Positions 52,873 to 62,944 are shown, counted from the first letter of the stretch. The stretch is DNA of 64,000 nt from Pseudomonas putida W15Oct28 (GCF_000708715.2 NZ_JENB01000011.1:62001-126000), one strand, 5' to 3'. Translations and numbers: made by a program. The notes: a model not told the origin generated them from the letters alone.

Positions 52873-54054
52873 ATGAACCTGCGAATGGTGCTCATCCTGG
52901 GTGCACTCAGTGCGTTCGGGCCCTTGGCGATCGACTTCTACCTGCCCGCCTTCCCGGCCATGGCGCAGGCGTTCGCCACCGATGAAAAACACATCCAGGC
53001 CACTTTGGCCGCCTACTTCCTCGGCCTGTCTATCGGCCAGTTGGCCTATGGCCCGGTAGCCGACCGCTTTGGCCGGCGCATACCGCTGATGTTCGGGGTG
53101 ACCCTGTTCACCCTGGCGTCGCTGGCCTGTGCCTATGCCCCCAACCTCGACACCCTGGTGCTGGCGCGCTTCGTCCAGGCATTGGGCGGTTGTGCCGGCA
53201 TGGTGCTGTCGCGGGCCATCGTCAGCGACAAGTGCGACCCGGTGGCCTCGGCCAAAGTGTTTTCGCAACTGATGCTGGTCATGGGCCTGGCGCCGATCCT
53301 GGCACCGATGCTGGGCGGTGTGCTGGTGAACCTGGCGGGCTGGCAGTCGATCTTCCTGGCCTTGAGCCTGTTCAGCGCCGGCTGCCTGCTGGCGGTCAGC
53401 CTTGGCCTGCCGGAAAGCCTGCCTGCGCACATGCCGCGTCAGCCGTTGTCTGGCGCGTTGCGCCAGTACCTGCGGTTGCTTGCTGACCGGGTGTTCCTTG
53501 GCCACGCCTTGACCGGCGGTATCGCCATTGCCGGCATGTTTGCCTACATCGCCGGTTCGCCTTTCGTGTTCATCAAGCTCTATGACGTGCCGGCCGAGCA
53601 CTACGGCTGGCTGTTCGGCACCAATGCCGCCGGCTTTATCCTGGTGGCACAGGTGAATGCGCGTCTGTTGGCCAAGCGTGGGCCGGCGTTTTTGCTGGCG
53701 CGCGGGGTTTGGGTGTACCTGGCGGCAGGCCTTGCACTGTTGGGCGTGGCAGCATTGCAGCCGACCCAGTTGTGGCCGCTGCTGGTACCGCTGTTCATCT
53801 GCATCGCCAGCCTGGGCTGCATCATCCCCAATGCCTCTGCATGCGCCATGAGCGGGCAGGGCGCACGGGCTGGCAGCGCCTCGGCACTGATGGGCTGCCT
53901 GCAGTTCAGCGTCGCCGCAGGGGCGGCGGCACTGGTCGGCCTGCTGCATGATGGCAGTGCGGTACCGATGGCGATGGTGATCAGCTTGTGCGGTGCACTG
54001 GCGGTCAGTGTCGCGCTGCTGACCCGACGCTTGCAGGCCACGCGTCCCGCATAA
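52873..54054 (+). CDS. Bcr/CflA-type MFS drug exporter
   Basis: This 393-residue, 12-helix transporter of the DHA1 family has the N-terminal signature AIDFYLPAFPAMAQAF and motif A GPVADRFGRR, plus motif C-like GLAPILAPMLGGVLV. Substrates of the family include bicyclomycin, sulfonamides and cysteine. It stands alone, its 3' end overlapping a small convergent gene. The ribosome-binding site is weak. Confidence 0.9.
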   Translation: MNLRMVLILGALSAFGPLAIDFYLPAFPAMAQAFATDEKHIQATLAAYFLGLSIGQLAYGPVADRFGRRIPLMFGVTLFTLASLACAYAPNLDTLVLARFVQALGGCAGMVLSRAIVSDKCDPVASAKVFSQLMLVMGLAPILAPMLGGVLVNLAGWQSIFLALSLFSAGCLLAVSLGLPESLPAHMPRQPLSGALRQYLRLLADRVFLGHALTGGIAIAGMFAYIAGSPFVFIKLYDVPAEHYGWLFGTNAAGFILVAQVNARLLAKRGPAFLLARGVWVYLAAGLALLGVAALQPTQLWPLLVPLFICIASLGCIIPNASACAMSGQGARAGSASALMGCLQFSVAAGAAALVGLLHDGSAVPMAMVISLCGALAVSVALLTRRLQATRPA

Positions 54055-54202
54055 GCGGGTGAGGTGCCTGCAGGCGGGTTTCCAGCGTGGCGACGAAGGC
54101 CCGCGCCTCGGCCTCGCTGCGGAAACTGACCACGTGTTGATCGAGCTGGACCTGCCAGGGGCAGGCAGGGTTTCGGCTCGATGCACTGACGACAATTTTC
54201 AT
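54005..54202 (-). CDS. Small hypothetical protein
   Basis: This 65-residue protein (MKIVVSASSRNPACPWQVQL..) has one Cys and no signal peptide. GGAGG lies about nine bases before the ATG, supporting translation. It overlaps the last 50 bases of the MFS gene on the opposite strand, so part of its sequence is constrained by that gene. Function is unknown; it may be a small regulator or a spurious frame. Confidence 0.55.
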   Translation of the reverse strand: MKIVVSASSRNPACPWQVQLDQHVVSFRSEAEARAFVATLETRLQAPHPLMRDAWPASVGSAARH

Positions 54203-54691
54203 CGCGGCAAACCTCCAGAAGGGGGGAGCCGCTCAAGTGTAGCGCTGCCCCTCGTGCCTGCCACGGGCTGCATCAGTGTCCTGACTGACGGTCGACAGGC
54301 GCACTTTCGACACCCTGTTTCCTGCTTTGGGTGTAATGCCCGCAAACCTGCAGAACCTTCGCTTTGTTTCGCGCTATTTGTGAAACATGGCTGTGGGCCA
54401 TATCTGAAATTGCAGCACGTCTTTTTTCATCAAGATGTTTCAGCACCCCTGTATGCGTATATCGGAGCTTTGGCTGACCGGGCTTCGGGCAGTTTTCCGA
54501 GGCCGCGTCACTGCTTGCCATGGGTAGGCATACCCAGTGGCTTTACGCGGTAGGTGCGTCGGCACGTGGCCGTCTGAATGGCGTTTGCTGCGGCTTATAC
54601 TGACGAACCAGGCCAGTGACAGCGAGACGTGCTTCCCTGCCAGGGTTGGCCATCGCATCCACACAGTGAACTTGCAGGGAGTTACAGGGAC
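54203..54691. other. Long non-coding region before the ArsR gene
   Basis: These 489 bases hold no convincing gene. The right half has a TATACT (54597-54602) that could be the -10 of the ArsR-family gene, giving a leader of about 85 bases. No strong terminator or repeat was found. Confidence 0.4.
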
Positions 54692-55405
54692 ATGAACGCA
54701 GCCAGCAGTATCAGCCAGATAGCCAGCCTGATGGCCGACCCCAAGCGCAGTGCCATGTTGTGGGCATTGATCGACGGCACGCCACGGCTGGCCAATGAGC
54801 TCGCGATAATGACCGGCCTGACTTCGTCATCGGCCTGCGCGCACCTTTCGTTGCTGTCGTCGGCCGGTTTGCTCAGGCATGAAGCACGTGGCCGCAAGCG
54901 CTATTTCCGCCTGGCGACACCGCAGGTGGGGGCCGCCGTGGAGGCCCTGGCCAGCGTTCAGCTGGAGAGCGCCAGGGGGGAGCGGGCCAAGGCCCCGGTT
55001 TCACCGCTGCCCATGTCGATGCGCCGGGCACGCCGTTGTGGCGATCACCTGGGTGGGGAACTTGCCAGTGAGCTCTATCACCGCCTGGTGGTGGCCGGCT
55101 GGCTGGAGGGCAGCGGCAGGCAACTGATGGTGAGTGATGAGGGGCGAGCGCAGTTGGCGCTTGTCGGGGTCTATATCGATGCCCTGGCACCGGACCAGCA
55201 ACGCGGTTGTGTGATTTGCCGTTGCACCGAGTGGAACGACCAAGCCCCGCACCTGGGCGGTGTGCTGGGCCAGGCCTTGTTCAGGCTGTTTCTGCAATCT
55301 GGCTGGATGCGTGAGGCAGAGGACACGCGGGCATTGCATATCTCGGCGCTGGGTATCCAGCAGATCAATCGCATAGCCCGCGTGGCGACGTTGCAGGTCG
55401 GTTGA
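54692..55405 (+). CDS. ArsR-family winged-helix regulator with Cys-rich C-terminus
   Basis: This 237-residue protein has an ArsR-type winged helix at about 10-80 (IASLMADPKRSAMLWALIDGTPRLANELAIMTGLTSSSACAHLSLLSSAGLL). It belongs to a longer subfamily with two conserved later motifs: RRCGDHLGGELASELYHRLVVAGWL, usually RTCYDHLAG, and a Cys-x-x-Cys-x-Cys segment (CVICRC) before TEWNDQAPHLGGVLGQALFRL. The cysteines suggest metal or redox sensing, but no ligand is known. Targets are unknown. A GGAG lies 12 bases before the ATG. Confidence 0.8.
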   Translation: MNAASSISQIASLMADPKRSAMLWALIDGTPRLANELAIMTGLTSSSACAHLSLLSSAGLLRHEARGRKRYFRLATPQVGAAVEALASVQLESARGERAKAPVSPLPMSMRRARRCGDHLGGELASELYHRLVVAGWLEGSGRQLMVSDEGRAQLALVGVYIDALAPDQQRGCVICRCTEWNDQAPHLGGVLGQALFRLFLQSGWMREAEDTRALHISALGIQQINRIARVATLQVG

Positions 55406-55424
55406 GCGCAACGCCGTCGTTCAA

Positions 55425-56378
<954 letters not shown>

Positions 56379-56417
56379 TCATCTCAATCAGGTACGGTTG
56401 CCGCCATTCTACAGGGG

Positions 56418-56442
56418 CTGGCCGGGCATTGCGCCCGGCCAG
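56418..56442 (-). other. Hairpin between adenine deaminase and the SDR gene
   Basis: CTGGCCGGGC-attgc-GCCCGGCCAG is a perfect 10-bp stem 16 bases past the SDR stop on the minus strand. No T-run follows, so it may be a Rho-assisted terminator or a 3' stabiliser. Confidence 0.5.
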
Positions 56443-56458
56443 GCTGCGACCCGGTGAA

Positions 56459-57145
56459 TCACCAGACCAAGGGTTCACCCTTGTAGTTGATGAAACGCAG
56501 GCCGCCGTTACCGCTTTGTGCGTTGATCTGGTCGAGCATGCCGCGGGTGCTGGTGAACACGTCGATTTCGGCGTTTTCGCCGCCCATGTCGGTTTTCACC
56601 CAGCCCGGGTGCATGGCCAGCACGCACAGGCCGGGGCGCTGTTGTTCGACCACGAAGCTGTTGATCATCGAGTTCAGCGCTGCCTTGCTGGCCTTGTACA
56701 GGCAGATTTCGCCACCGTCGGGGATGGTTACGCTGCCCAGGACCGAACTCATGAAGGCCAGCACGCCGCTGCCCTCGCGCACCTGGCCGACCAAGCGGCG
56801 GGCCACACGGATCGGCGCCACGGCATTGGTCATGAACAGGTCGCCGATGTCCTTGTTCTGTACCGTCTCCAGTTCTTGCGGCATGGGGCCCATGACGCCT
56901 GCGTTGACGAATACCAGGTCGAACACCTGGCCCTGCAGGCGTTGCTTCAGGCCATCGAGCTGGGCGGTGTCGTTCATTTCCAGCTGTTCGATGCGCACGC
57001 CCGGTACGTCCGCCAGTGCGCCGGGTTGCTGCGGGTTGCGCACGGTGGCGGTGATGTTCCAGCCGTCTTCGTTCAGGCGCTGCACCAGGCCCAGGCCAAG
57101 CCCGCGCGAGGCGCCGATGATAAGTGCGGTTTTTGCGTCAGTCAT
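56459..57145 (-). CDS. Short-chain dehydrogenase/reductase
   Basis: This 228-residue NAD(P)-dependent oxidoreductase has the cofactor motif GASRGLGLG near the N-terminus, NAGVMGP, a catalytic Ser region (FMSSVLGSV) and YKASK. It resembles the C-factor-like SDRs; the substrate is unknown. The ATG at 57145 follows GGAGCGCGTTCAC; the frame stays open to 57205 without resemblance. Upstream lies the DnaA-box region. Confidence 0.87.
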   Translation of the reverse strand: MTDAKTALIIGASRGLGLGLVQRLNEDGWNITATVRNPQQPGALADVPGVRIEQLEMNDTAQLDGLKQRLQGQVFDLVFVNAGVMGPMPQELETVQNKDIGDLFMTNAVAPIRVARRLVGQVREGSGVLAFMSSVLGSVTIPDGGEICLYKASKAALNSMINSFVVEQQRPGLCVLAMHPGWVKTDMGGENAEIDVFTSTRGMLDQINAQSGNGGLRFINYKGEPLVW

Positions 57146-57189
57146 GTGAACGCGCTCCGTGGTCGGTAATAGTGAAAGGTATTTGAGAA

Positions 57190-57486
57190 TAATCCACAGC
57201 GGCACTCACTGCCTGCCCAGGTCTGTATAAAAAATGATCAACGTCGCCTGGGCCTTGCCTGGCCGGGCGATTCATCTGTTGGCGCACGGGTTATCCACAA
57301 GCTGATCCACAGTTATTGTGTGCAAGCTTAGGGCGATGCAGGCGGGCGCGCCTGGCCTCGTGTTGGGGATAACTCGTGGGCTTTCAGCAATTTGCGGCTG
57401 TCATCAAATAGTGATCAAAATATGATCAAAGCTCTGCAGGCCATGAAAACACTAGCGTGCAAGCGACTGCCCCAAGCTTATCCACA
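57190..57486. promoter_or_regulatory. Cluster of DnaA-box-like 9-mers
   Basis: Two perfect TTATCCACA boxes (57291-57299 and 57478-57486) are joined by near matches TAATCCACA (57190), TGATCCACA (57303) and TGGGGATAA (57364, reverse). Two TGATCAAA repeats lie at 57412 and 57423. The 370-base gap 57146-57515 has no gene. A perfect TGTGGATAA also lies at 58148, in the TetR gene. The function could be DnaA titration, or coincidental clustering. Confidence 0.5.
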
Positions 57487-57515
57487 GGCAGGCCCACAGT
57501 TGCTGTGGGCAATGT

Positions 57516-58100
57516 TCAGCGCGCTTCGAGCAGGATACGCCCGCGGCTCAGGTCGGCCAGTTGCTGCTGCAGTGGCCCCAGGTGGGCGTCGCCGAGCGCA
57601 ATCAACAGGTCTACGCCATTGGCAGTGAACTGTTCATCCAGTACCAGGCCGTCAACCTCGGCAAGGCGCAGTTTCACCAGTGCCAGTTCGCTGAAACTGC
57701 AACTGCAGGTGAATTCGCTGCGCTGCACCAGCAGCCGCTTGGGCGCCTGTTGCAGGCACTTGTTGGCCCCGCCGCCATAAGCCCTGGCCAGGCCGCCGGT
57801 ACCCAGCTGGATGCCGCCGTACCAGCGGATCACCAGCACCACGACCTGGTCGCAGTCCTGCGCTTCGATGGCTGCCAGAATCGGCCGGCCTGCGGTGCCG
57901 CCGGGTTCGCCATCATCGTTGCTGCGGTACTGCGCGCCGAGCTTCCAGGCCCAGCAGTTGTGGGTGGCGGCCAGGTCGCTGTGGCGTTCGATGAAACTCA
58001 TCGCTTCGGCGGCACTGCTGATCGGCCCGGCGAGGGTGATGAAGCGGCTTTTGCGGATGTCCTCGCGGTATTCGCAGAGGTCGAGCAGGGTAGAAGGCAT
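57516..58100 (-). CDS. YigZ/IMPACT family protein
   Basis: This 194-residue protein has the N-terminal UPF0029/IMPACT domain (KSRFITLAGPISSAAEAMSFIERH, NCWAWKLG, NDDGEPGGTAGRPILAAI, LVIRWYGGIQLGTGGLARAYG) and a C-terminal ferredoxin-like DUF1949 domain. In eukaryotes IMPACT inhibits GCN2; the bacterial role is unclear. It follows the TetR gene by nine bases and is probably in the same transcript. The stop is followed by a GCCCACAG/CTGTGGGC hairpin. Confidence 0.9.
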   Translation of the reverse strand: MPSTLLDLCEYREDIRKSRFITLAGPISSAAEAMSFIERHSDLAATHNCWAWKLGAQYRSNDDGEPGGTAGRPILAAIEAQDCDQVVVLVIRWYGGIQLGTGGLARAYGGGANKCLQQAPKRLLVQRSEFTCSCSFSELALVKLRLAEVDGLVLDEQFTANGVDLLIALGDAHLGPLQQQLADLSRGRILLEAR

Positions 58101-58109
58101 AAATGACGG

Positions 58110-58772
58110 TTACACAGCCGGCTTGATGCCGCAGCCCTTCAGAATGATGTGGATAAGGTTGTTGCTCGCGTCTTCCATGTCCTGCTTGGTCAGGCGGCTG
58201 CGGCCGGTAACCTGGCAGATCTGGGTCGCGAAGTCGGCGTAGTGCTGGGTGCTGCCCCAGAGCAGGAAGATCAGGTGCACCGGGTCGACCGGGTCCATCT
58301 TGCCAGCGTCTATCCAGGCCTGGAACACGGCAGCCCGGCCACGGAACCACTCGCGGTAGTCGGCACTGAAGTACTCGGTCAGGCAGGTGCCGCCGCTGAT
58401 CACTTCCATGGCGAAAATACGCGAGGCCTGCGGGTTGCGTCGCGAGAACTCCATCTTGGTGCGGATGTACTGGCTCAGGGCTTCCCCTGGGTCGTCCTCG
58501 ACGCTCAAGGCGTTGAAGGTGCTGTCCCACAACTCGATGATGTTGCTGAGCACGGCAATGTACAGGCCCAGCTTGTTGGTGAAGTAGTAATGCAGGTTGG
58601 CCTTGGGCAATTCCGCCTTGAGGGCGATGGTGTTCATGCTGGTGCCCTTGAAACCATGGCGGGCGAACTCGTCTTCGGCGGCCTGGATAATGGCCTGCTC
58701 GTTCTTCTGGCGGATGCGGCCCGCGGGCTTGCCCGAGGCAGAGAGGCGGTGCGCAGGGACTTCTAGGGTCAT
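58110..58772 (-). CDS. TetR-family regulator, RutR-like
   Basis: This 220-residue repressor has a helix-turn-helix at about 25-70 (AIIQAAEDEFARHGFKGTSMNTIALKAELPKANLHYYFTNKLGLY) and a TetR_C RutR-type ligand domain (ISGGTCLTEYFSADYREWFRGRAAVFQAWI, LIFLLWGSTQHYADF). RutR proteins sense pyrimidines or control purine and pyrimidine use; the ligand here is not known. It is the first gene of a unit with yigZ. Its 3' end contains a perfect TGTGGATAA 9-mer. Confidence 0.87.
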   Translation of the reverse strand: MTLEVPAHRLSASGKPAGRIRQKNEQAIIQAAEDEFARHGFKGTSMNTIALKAELPKANLHYYFTNKLGLYIAVLSNIIELWDSTFNALSVEDDPGEALSQYIRTKMEFSRRNPQASRIFAMEVISGGTCLTEYFSADYREWFRGRAAVFQAWIDAGKMDPVDPVHLIFLLWGSTQHYADFATQICQVTGRSRLTKQDMEDASNNLIHIILKGCGIKPAV

Positions 58773-58862
58773 GGACGATTCCGTACGGGTCAGGGGCTGC
58801 GGCTGTCGGACAAGATTACCTGCCTGCGCCGAAGTGACAAGCGTTTGCGGCAGAGACTGGCA

Positions 58863-59780
58863 TCAACGTGTCGCAGCCAGGCTGTCGAGGAAGCTTTCCA
58901 GTACCAGGTTCGGCCGCCGGCCCTTGCGCGTTACCCAGCTCAGGCTCAGGTCATAGAAGCGCTGTTGCGGCTTCAGGGCGCGCAAGCGGCCTTGCTGCAC
59001 CCAGAACATGGCGTAGTGGTCGGGCAGGTAGCCAATGTAGCGCCCGGTGAGGATGAGAAACGCCATGCCTTCGCGGTCCGAAGCACTGGCCGTGCAGTTC
59101 AGCGCCTGGTAATGGGCCTGGATGTCGGCTGGCAGGCGGAAGGTGGGGGTGATGGCTTCCTGGCTGTTGAGGCGGTCGTCGTCGACCTGCTGATCATCGG
59201 CATAGAACAGCGGGTGGCCGACCGCGCAGTACAACAGTGAGCGTTCGCTGTACAACGGCTGGTACTCAAGGCCTGACAGCGGGCTGGTCTGGGGTACCAC
59301 ACCGACATGCAGGCTGCCGTCGAGCACGCCGTGCTCGACCTGGCTGGGGGCGATCATGCGTATCTGGATACGCACATCGGGCCCGCGGTCCTTGAGTTCG
59401 GCGAGGGCATGGGTGATGCGCATGTGCGGCAGGGTGACCAGGTTATCGGTCAGGCCGATGTTCAGTTCGCCTCGCAAGTGCTGGTGCAGGCCGTTCACCT
59501 CGGTGCGAAAGCTTTCCAGCGCGCTGAGCAGTTGCAGTGCCGAATGGTAGACCTCGCGGCCTTCCTCGGTCAGCGAGAAACCGGCGCGGCCGCGCTGGCA
59601 CAGGCGCAGGCCAAGGCGCTGCTCAAGGTCGTTCATTTGCTGGCTGATGGCCGAGCGGCCAATGCCCAGCACGTTTTCGGCGGCCGAAAAGCCACCGCAC
59701 TCGACCACGCTGCGGTAGATCTTCAGCAGGCGGATGTCGAAATCGCTGACTTGGGCGAGTGGATCGGGGCGTCGGCTCAT
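58863..59780 (-). CDS. LysR-type regulator divergent from bauA
   Basis: This 305-residue regulator has an N-terminal winged helix (LLKIYRSVVECGGFSAAENVLGIGRSAISQQMNDLEQRL) and an effector-binding domain. It is divergent from bauA, with a dyad GTCTGAA..TTCAGAC in the gap, so it probably controls beta-alanine and amine catabolism through bauA-mmsA. ATG 59780 or a GTG four codons earlier may start it; neither ribosome-binding site is strong. Confidence 0.85.
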   Translation of the reverse strand: MSRRPDPLAQVSDFDIRLLKIYRSVVECGGFSAAENVLGIGRSAISQQMNDLEQRLGLRLCQRGRAGFSLTEEGREVYHSALQLLSALESFRTEVNGLHQHLRGELNIGLTDNLVTLPHMRITHALAELKDRGPDVRIQIRMIAPSQVEHGVLDGSLHVGVVPQTSPLSGLEYQPLYSERSLLYCAVGHPLFYADDQQVDDDRLNSQEAITPTFRLPADIQAHYQALNCTASASDREGMAFLILTGRYIGYLPDHYAMFWVQQGRLRALKPQQRFYDLSLSWVTRKGRRPNLVLESFLDSLAATR

Positions 59781-59797
59781 CAGTTTAGTCACGGCCT

Positions 59798-59830
59798 GTC
59801 TGAAGATTAGAAATGTTGGCTTTTTCAGAC
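59798..59830. promoter_or_regulatory. Candidate LysR operator for bauA
   Basis: GTCTGAA (59798-59804) and TTCAGAC (59824-59830) form a perfect 7-bp dyad with a 19-base spacer in the gap between the LysR gene and bauA, starting close to the LysR start codon. Confidence 0.55.
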
Positions 59831-59898
59831 TTTATCGCCGTGCCAATTTAGCTGCAACAACATACATCGTTGCCTAATCGTCTTTCGAGGAACCGCCG

Positions 59899-61245
59899 AT
59901 GAACATGCCCGAAACCGCTACCGCCGGTATCGCCAGCCAGCTCAAGCTGGATGCCCACTGGATGCCCTACACCGCCAACCGTAACTTCCACCGCGACCCA
60001 CGGTTGATCGTGGCGGCCGAAGGCAACTACCTGGTCGATGACCAGGGGCGCAAGATCTTCGATGCGCTGTCTGGCCTGTGGACCTGCGGCGCCGGGCACA
60101 CCCGCAAGGAAATCACCGACGCGGTGACCCGTCAGCTGGGTACCCTGGACTATTCACCTGCGTTCCAGTTTGGCCACCCGCTGTCGTTCCAGCTGGCGGA
60201 AAAGATTGCCGATCTGGTTCCAGGCGATCTGAACCACGTCTTCTATACCAACTCCGGTTCCGAGTGCGCCGACACCGCGCTGAAGATGGTGCGTGCCTAC
60301 TGGCGCCTGAAAGGCCAAGCGACCAAGACCAAGATGATCGGCCGTGCCCGTGGCTACCATGGCGTGAACATCGCCGGTACCAGCCTGGGTGGCGTCAACG
60401 GTAACCGCAAGATGTTCGGCCAGTTGCTGGACGTCGACCACCTGCCTCACACCGTGCTGCCGGTGAACGCCTTCTCCAAGGGCATGCCGGAGGAGGGCGG
60501 TATTGCCCTGGCTGACGAAATGCTCAAGCTGATCGAGCTGCACGATGCTTCCAACATCGCTGCGGTGATCGTCGAGCCGCTGGCGGGTTCCGCCGGTGTA
60601 CTGCCGCCGCCGAAGGGTTACCTGAAGCGCCTGCGTGAAATCTGCACCCAGCACAACATCCTGCTGATCTTCGACGAAGTGATCACCGGCTTTGGCCGCA
60701 TGGGCGCGATGACCGGCGCTGAAGCCTTCGGCGTGACCCCGGACCTGATGTGCATCGCCAAGCAGGTAACCAACGGCGCCATTCCGATGGGCGCGGTGAT
60801 TGCCAGCAGCGAGATCTACCAGACGTTCATGAACCAGCCCACGCCGGAATACGCCGTGGAATTCCCGCACGGCTACACCTATTCGGCCCACCCGGTGGCC
60901 TGCGCCGCCGGTATCGCCGCGCTGGACCTGCTGCAGAAGGAAAACCTGGTGCAGTCCGCCGCCGAGCTGGCGCCGCACTTCGAGAAGCTGCTGCACGGCG
61001 TGAAGGGCACCAAGAACGTCGTCGATATCCGTAACTACGGTTTGGCCGGCGCCATCCAGATCGCCGCCCGTGACGGTGATGCCATCGTCCGCCCGTACGA
61101 AGTGGCGATGAAGCTGTGGAAGGCAGGCTTCTATGTACGCTTTGGTGGCGACACCCTGCAGTTCGGCCCAACGTTCAACACCACGCCGCAGGAACTGGAC
61201 CGCCTGTTCGACGCCGTCGGCGAAAACCTGAACCTGATCGACTGA
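59899..61245 (+). CDS. bauA: Omega-amino acid (beta-alanine):pyruvate aminotransferase
   Basis: This 448-residue class III PLP aminotransferase converts beta-alanine and pyruvate to malonate semialdehyde and L-alanine. The cofactor Lys is K288 (CIAKQVTNGAIPMGAV) and the Asp contacting the pyridine N is in LLIFDEVITGFGRMG. GSECADTALKMVRAYWRLKGQ and GYTYSAHPVACAAG are also typical. GAGGAA precedes the ATG. The mmsA dehydrogenase follows after 75 bases and handles the semialdehyde product, forming one catabolic unit. Confidence 0.94.
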   Translation: MNMPETATAGIASQLKLDAHWMPYTANRNFHRDPRLIVAAEGNYLVDDQGRKIFDALSGLWTCGAGHTRKEITDAVTRQLGTLDYSPAFQFGHPLSFQLAEKIADLVPGDLNHVFYTNSGSECADTALKMVRAYWRLKGQATKTKMIGRARGYHGVNIAGTSLGGVNGNRKMFGQLLDVDHLPHTVLPVNAFSKGMPEEGGIALADEMLKLIELHDASNIAAVIVEPLAGSAGVLPPPKGYLKRLREICTQHNILLIFDEVITGFGRMGAMTGAEAFGVTPDLMCIAKQVTNGAIPMGAVIASSEIYQTFMNQPTPEYAVEFPHGYTYSAHPVACAAGIAALDLLQKENLVQSAAELAPHFEKLLHGVKGTKNVVDIRNYGLAGAIQIAARDGDAIVRPYEVAMKLWKAGFYVRFGGDTLQFGPTFNTTPQELDRLFDAVGENLNLID

Positions 61246-61320
61246 TCTTTCCGATTTCGATGCCAGGTGCGTACATATAGATAGCGCGCCTGCTTCTACC
61301 TTCTATATCTGGAGTTTTGC

Positions 61321-62814
61321 ATGAGCATTGTTCAGCACCTGATCCATGGCGAGCTGGTTTCCAAGGGTGAGCGCACCGCCGATGTCTTCAACCCGTCCAC
61401 CGGCCAGGCTGTACGCAAGGTCGAGCTGGCCAGCCGCGCGACCGTGCAGGAAGCGATCGACTCCGCCAAGGCGGCCTTCCCGGCCTGGCGCAACACCCCG
61501 CCGGCCAAGCGCGCCCAGGTGATGTTCCGCTTCAAGCAACTGCTGGAGCAGAACGAAGCCAAGATTTCGCAGATGATCAGCGAAGAGCATGGCAAGACCG
61601 TGGAAGACGCAGCCGGCGAACTGAAGCGCGGCATCGAGAACGTCGAGTTCGCCTGCGCAGCGCCAGAAGTGTTGAAAGGCGAGTACAGCCGCAACGTCGG
61701 CCCGAACATCGATGCCTGGTCCGACTTCCAGCCGCTGGGCGTGGTCGCTGGTATTACCCCGTTCAACTTCCCGGCCATGGTGCCGCTGTGGATGTACCCG
61801 CTGGCCATTGCCTGCGGCAACGCTTTCATCCTCAAACCTTCCGAGCGTGACCCGAGCTCGACCCTGTACATCGCCCAGCTGCTGCTGGAAGCCGGCCTGC
61901 CGAAGGGCATCCTGAACGTGGTGCACGGTGACAAGGAAGCGGTGGATGCGCTGATCGAAGCGCCAGAAGTCAAAGCGCTGAGCTTCGTCGGCTCGACGCC
62001 GATCGCCGAGTACATCTATGCCGAAGGCACCAAGCGCGGCAAGCGCGTGCAAGCCTTGGGTGGCGCCAAGAACCACGCAGTACTGATGCCGGATGCCGAC
62101 CTGGACAATGCCGTCAGCGCACTGATGGGCGCGGCCTACGGTTCGTGCGGCGAGCGTTGCATGGCTATTTCGGTGGCGGTATGCGTGGGCGACCAGGTGG
62201 CCGATGCCCTGATTGCCAAGCTGGAACCGCAGATCAAGGCACTGAAGATTGGTGCCGGCACTTCGTGTGGCCTGGACATGGGCCCGCTGGTAACGGCTGC
62301 TGCCCGTGACAAGGTCGTGGGTTACATCGATGACGGTGTTGCTGCAGGCGCCAGGCTGGTGGTGGATGGCCGCGGCTTGCGTGTGGCCGGCAATGAAGAT
62401 GGCTACTTCGTGGGTGGCACCCTGTTCGACAAGGTGACCCCGGAGATGCGCATCTATAAAGAAGAGATCTTTGGCCCGGTGCTGTGCGTGGTGCGTGTGA
62501 ACAGCCTGGAGCAGGCCATGCAGCTGATCAATGATCACGAGTATGGCAACGGTACCTGCATCTTCACCCGTGACGGTGAAGCGGCACGCCTGTTCTGCGA
62601 CGAGATCGAAGTGGGCATGGTCGGTGTGAACGTGCCGCTGCCGGTGCCGGTGGCTTATCACAGCTTTGGTGGCTGGAAGCGTTCGCTGTTCGGCGACCTG
62701 CATGCCTATGGCCCGGACGGGGTGCGCTTCTATACCCGTCGCAAGGCGATTACCCAGCGCTGGCCGCAGCGTGCCAGCCATGAGGCGTCGCAGTTTGCGT
62801 TCCCTAGCCTTTAA
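61321..62814 (+). CDS. mmsA: (Methyl)malonate-semialdehyde dehydrogenase, CoA-acylating
   Basis: This 497-residue aldehyde dehydrogenase oxidises malonate or methylmalonate semialdehyde to acetyl- or propionyl-CoA. The catalytic Cys is C280 (GERCMAIS). NAD-binding and core motifs are GITPFNFPAMVPLWM, FILKPSERDP, FVGSTPIAEYIY and ALGGAKNHAVLMPDAD, and EEIFGPVLCVVRV follows. The MMSDH subgroup is marked by the lack of the usual general-base Glu, replaced here by the GGAKNH segment. CTGGAG precedes the ATG. It receives the bauA product and also serves valine and inositol breakdown. Confidence 0.94.
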   Translation: MSIVQHLIHGELVSKGERTADVFNPSTGQAVRKVELASRATVQEAIDSAKAAFPAWRNTPPAKRAQVMFRFKQLLEQNEAKISQMISEEHGKTVEDAAGELKRGIENVEFACAAPEVLKGEYSRNVGPNIDAWSDFQPLGVVAGITPFNFPAMVPLWMYPLAIACGNAFILKPSERDPSSTLYIAQLLLEAGLPKGILNVVHGDKEAVDALIEAPEVKALSFVGSTPIAEYIYAEGTKRGKRVQALGGAKNHAVLMPDADLDNAVSALMGAAYGSCGERCMAISVAVCVGDQVADALIAKLEPQIKALKIGAGTSCGLDMGPLVTAAARDKVVGYIDDGVAAGARLVVDGRGLRVAGNEDGYFVGGTLFDKVTPEMRIYKEEIFGPVLCVVRVNSLEQAMQLINDHEYGNGTCIFTRDGEAARLFCDEIEVGMVGVNVPLPVPVAYHSFGGWKRSLFGDLHAYGPDGVRFYTRRKAITQRWPQRASHEASQFAFPSL

Positions 62815-62826
62815 GGTAGGTAACTG

Positions 62827-62864
62827 AAGCGGGGAGGCCGGAAGGCCTCCCCGCTTTGTTTTTG
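62827..62864 (+). terminator. Terminator of bauA-mmsA
   Basis: AAGCGGGGAGGCC-ggaa-GGCCTCCCCGCTT followed by TGTTTTT, 13 bases after the mmsA stop. Confidence 0.95.
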
Positions 62865-62944
62865 GGGTGTTGCTTCGCTGGGTGTCAGGGCGGTGATGGG
62901 GCTGTCTATAGATGGCGTTGGCTTTGAGCCTGCCACAACCCTTG

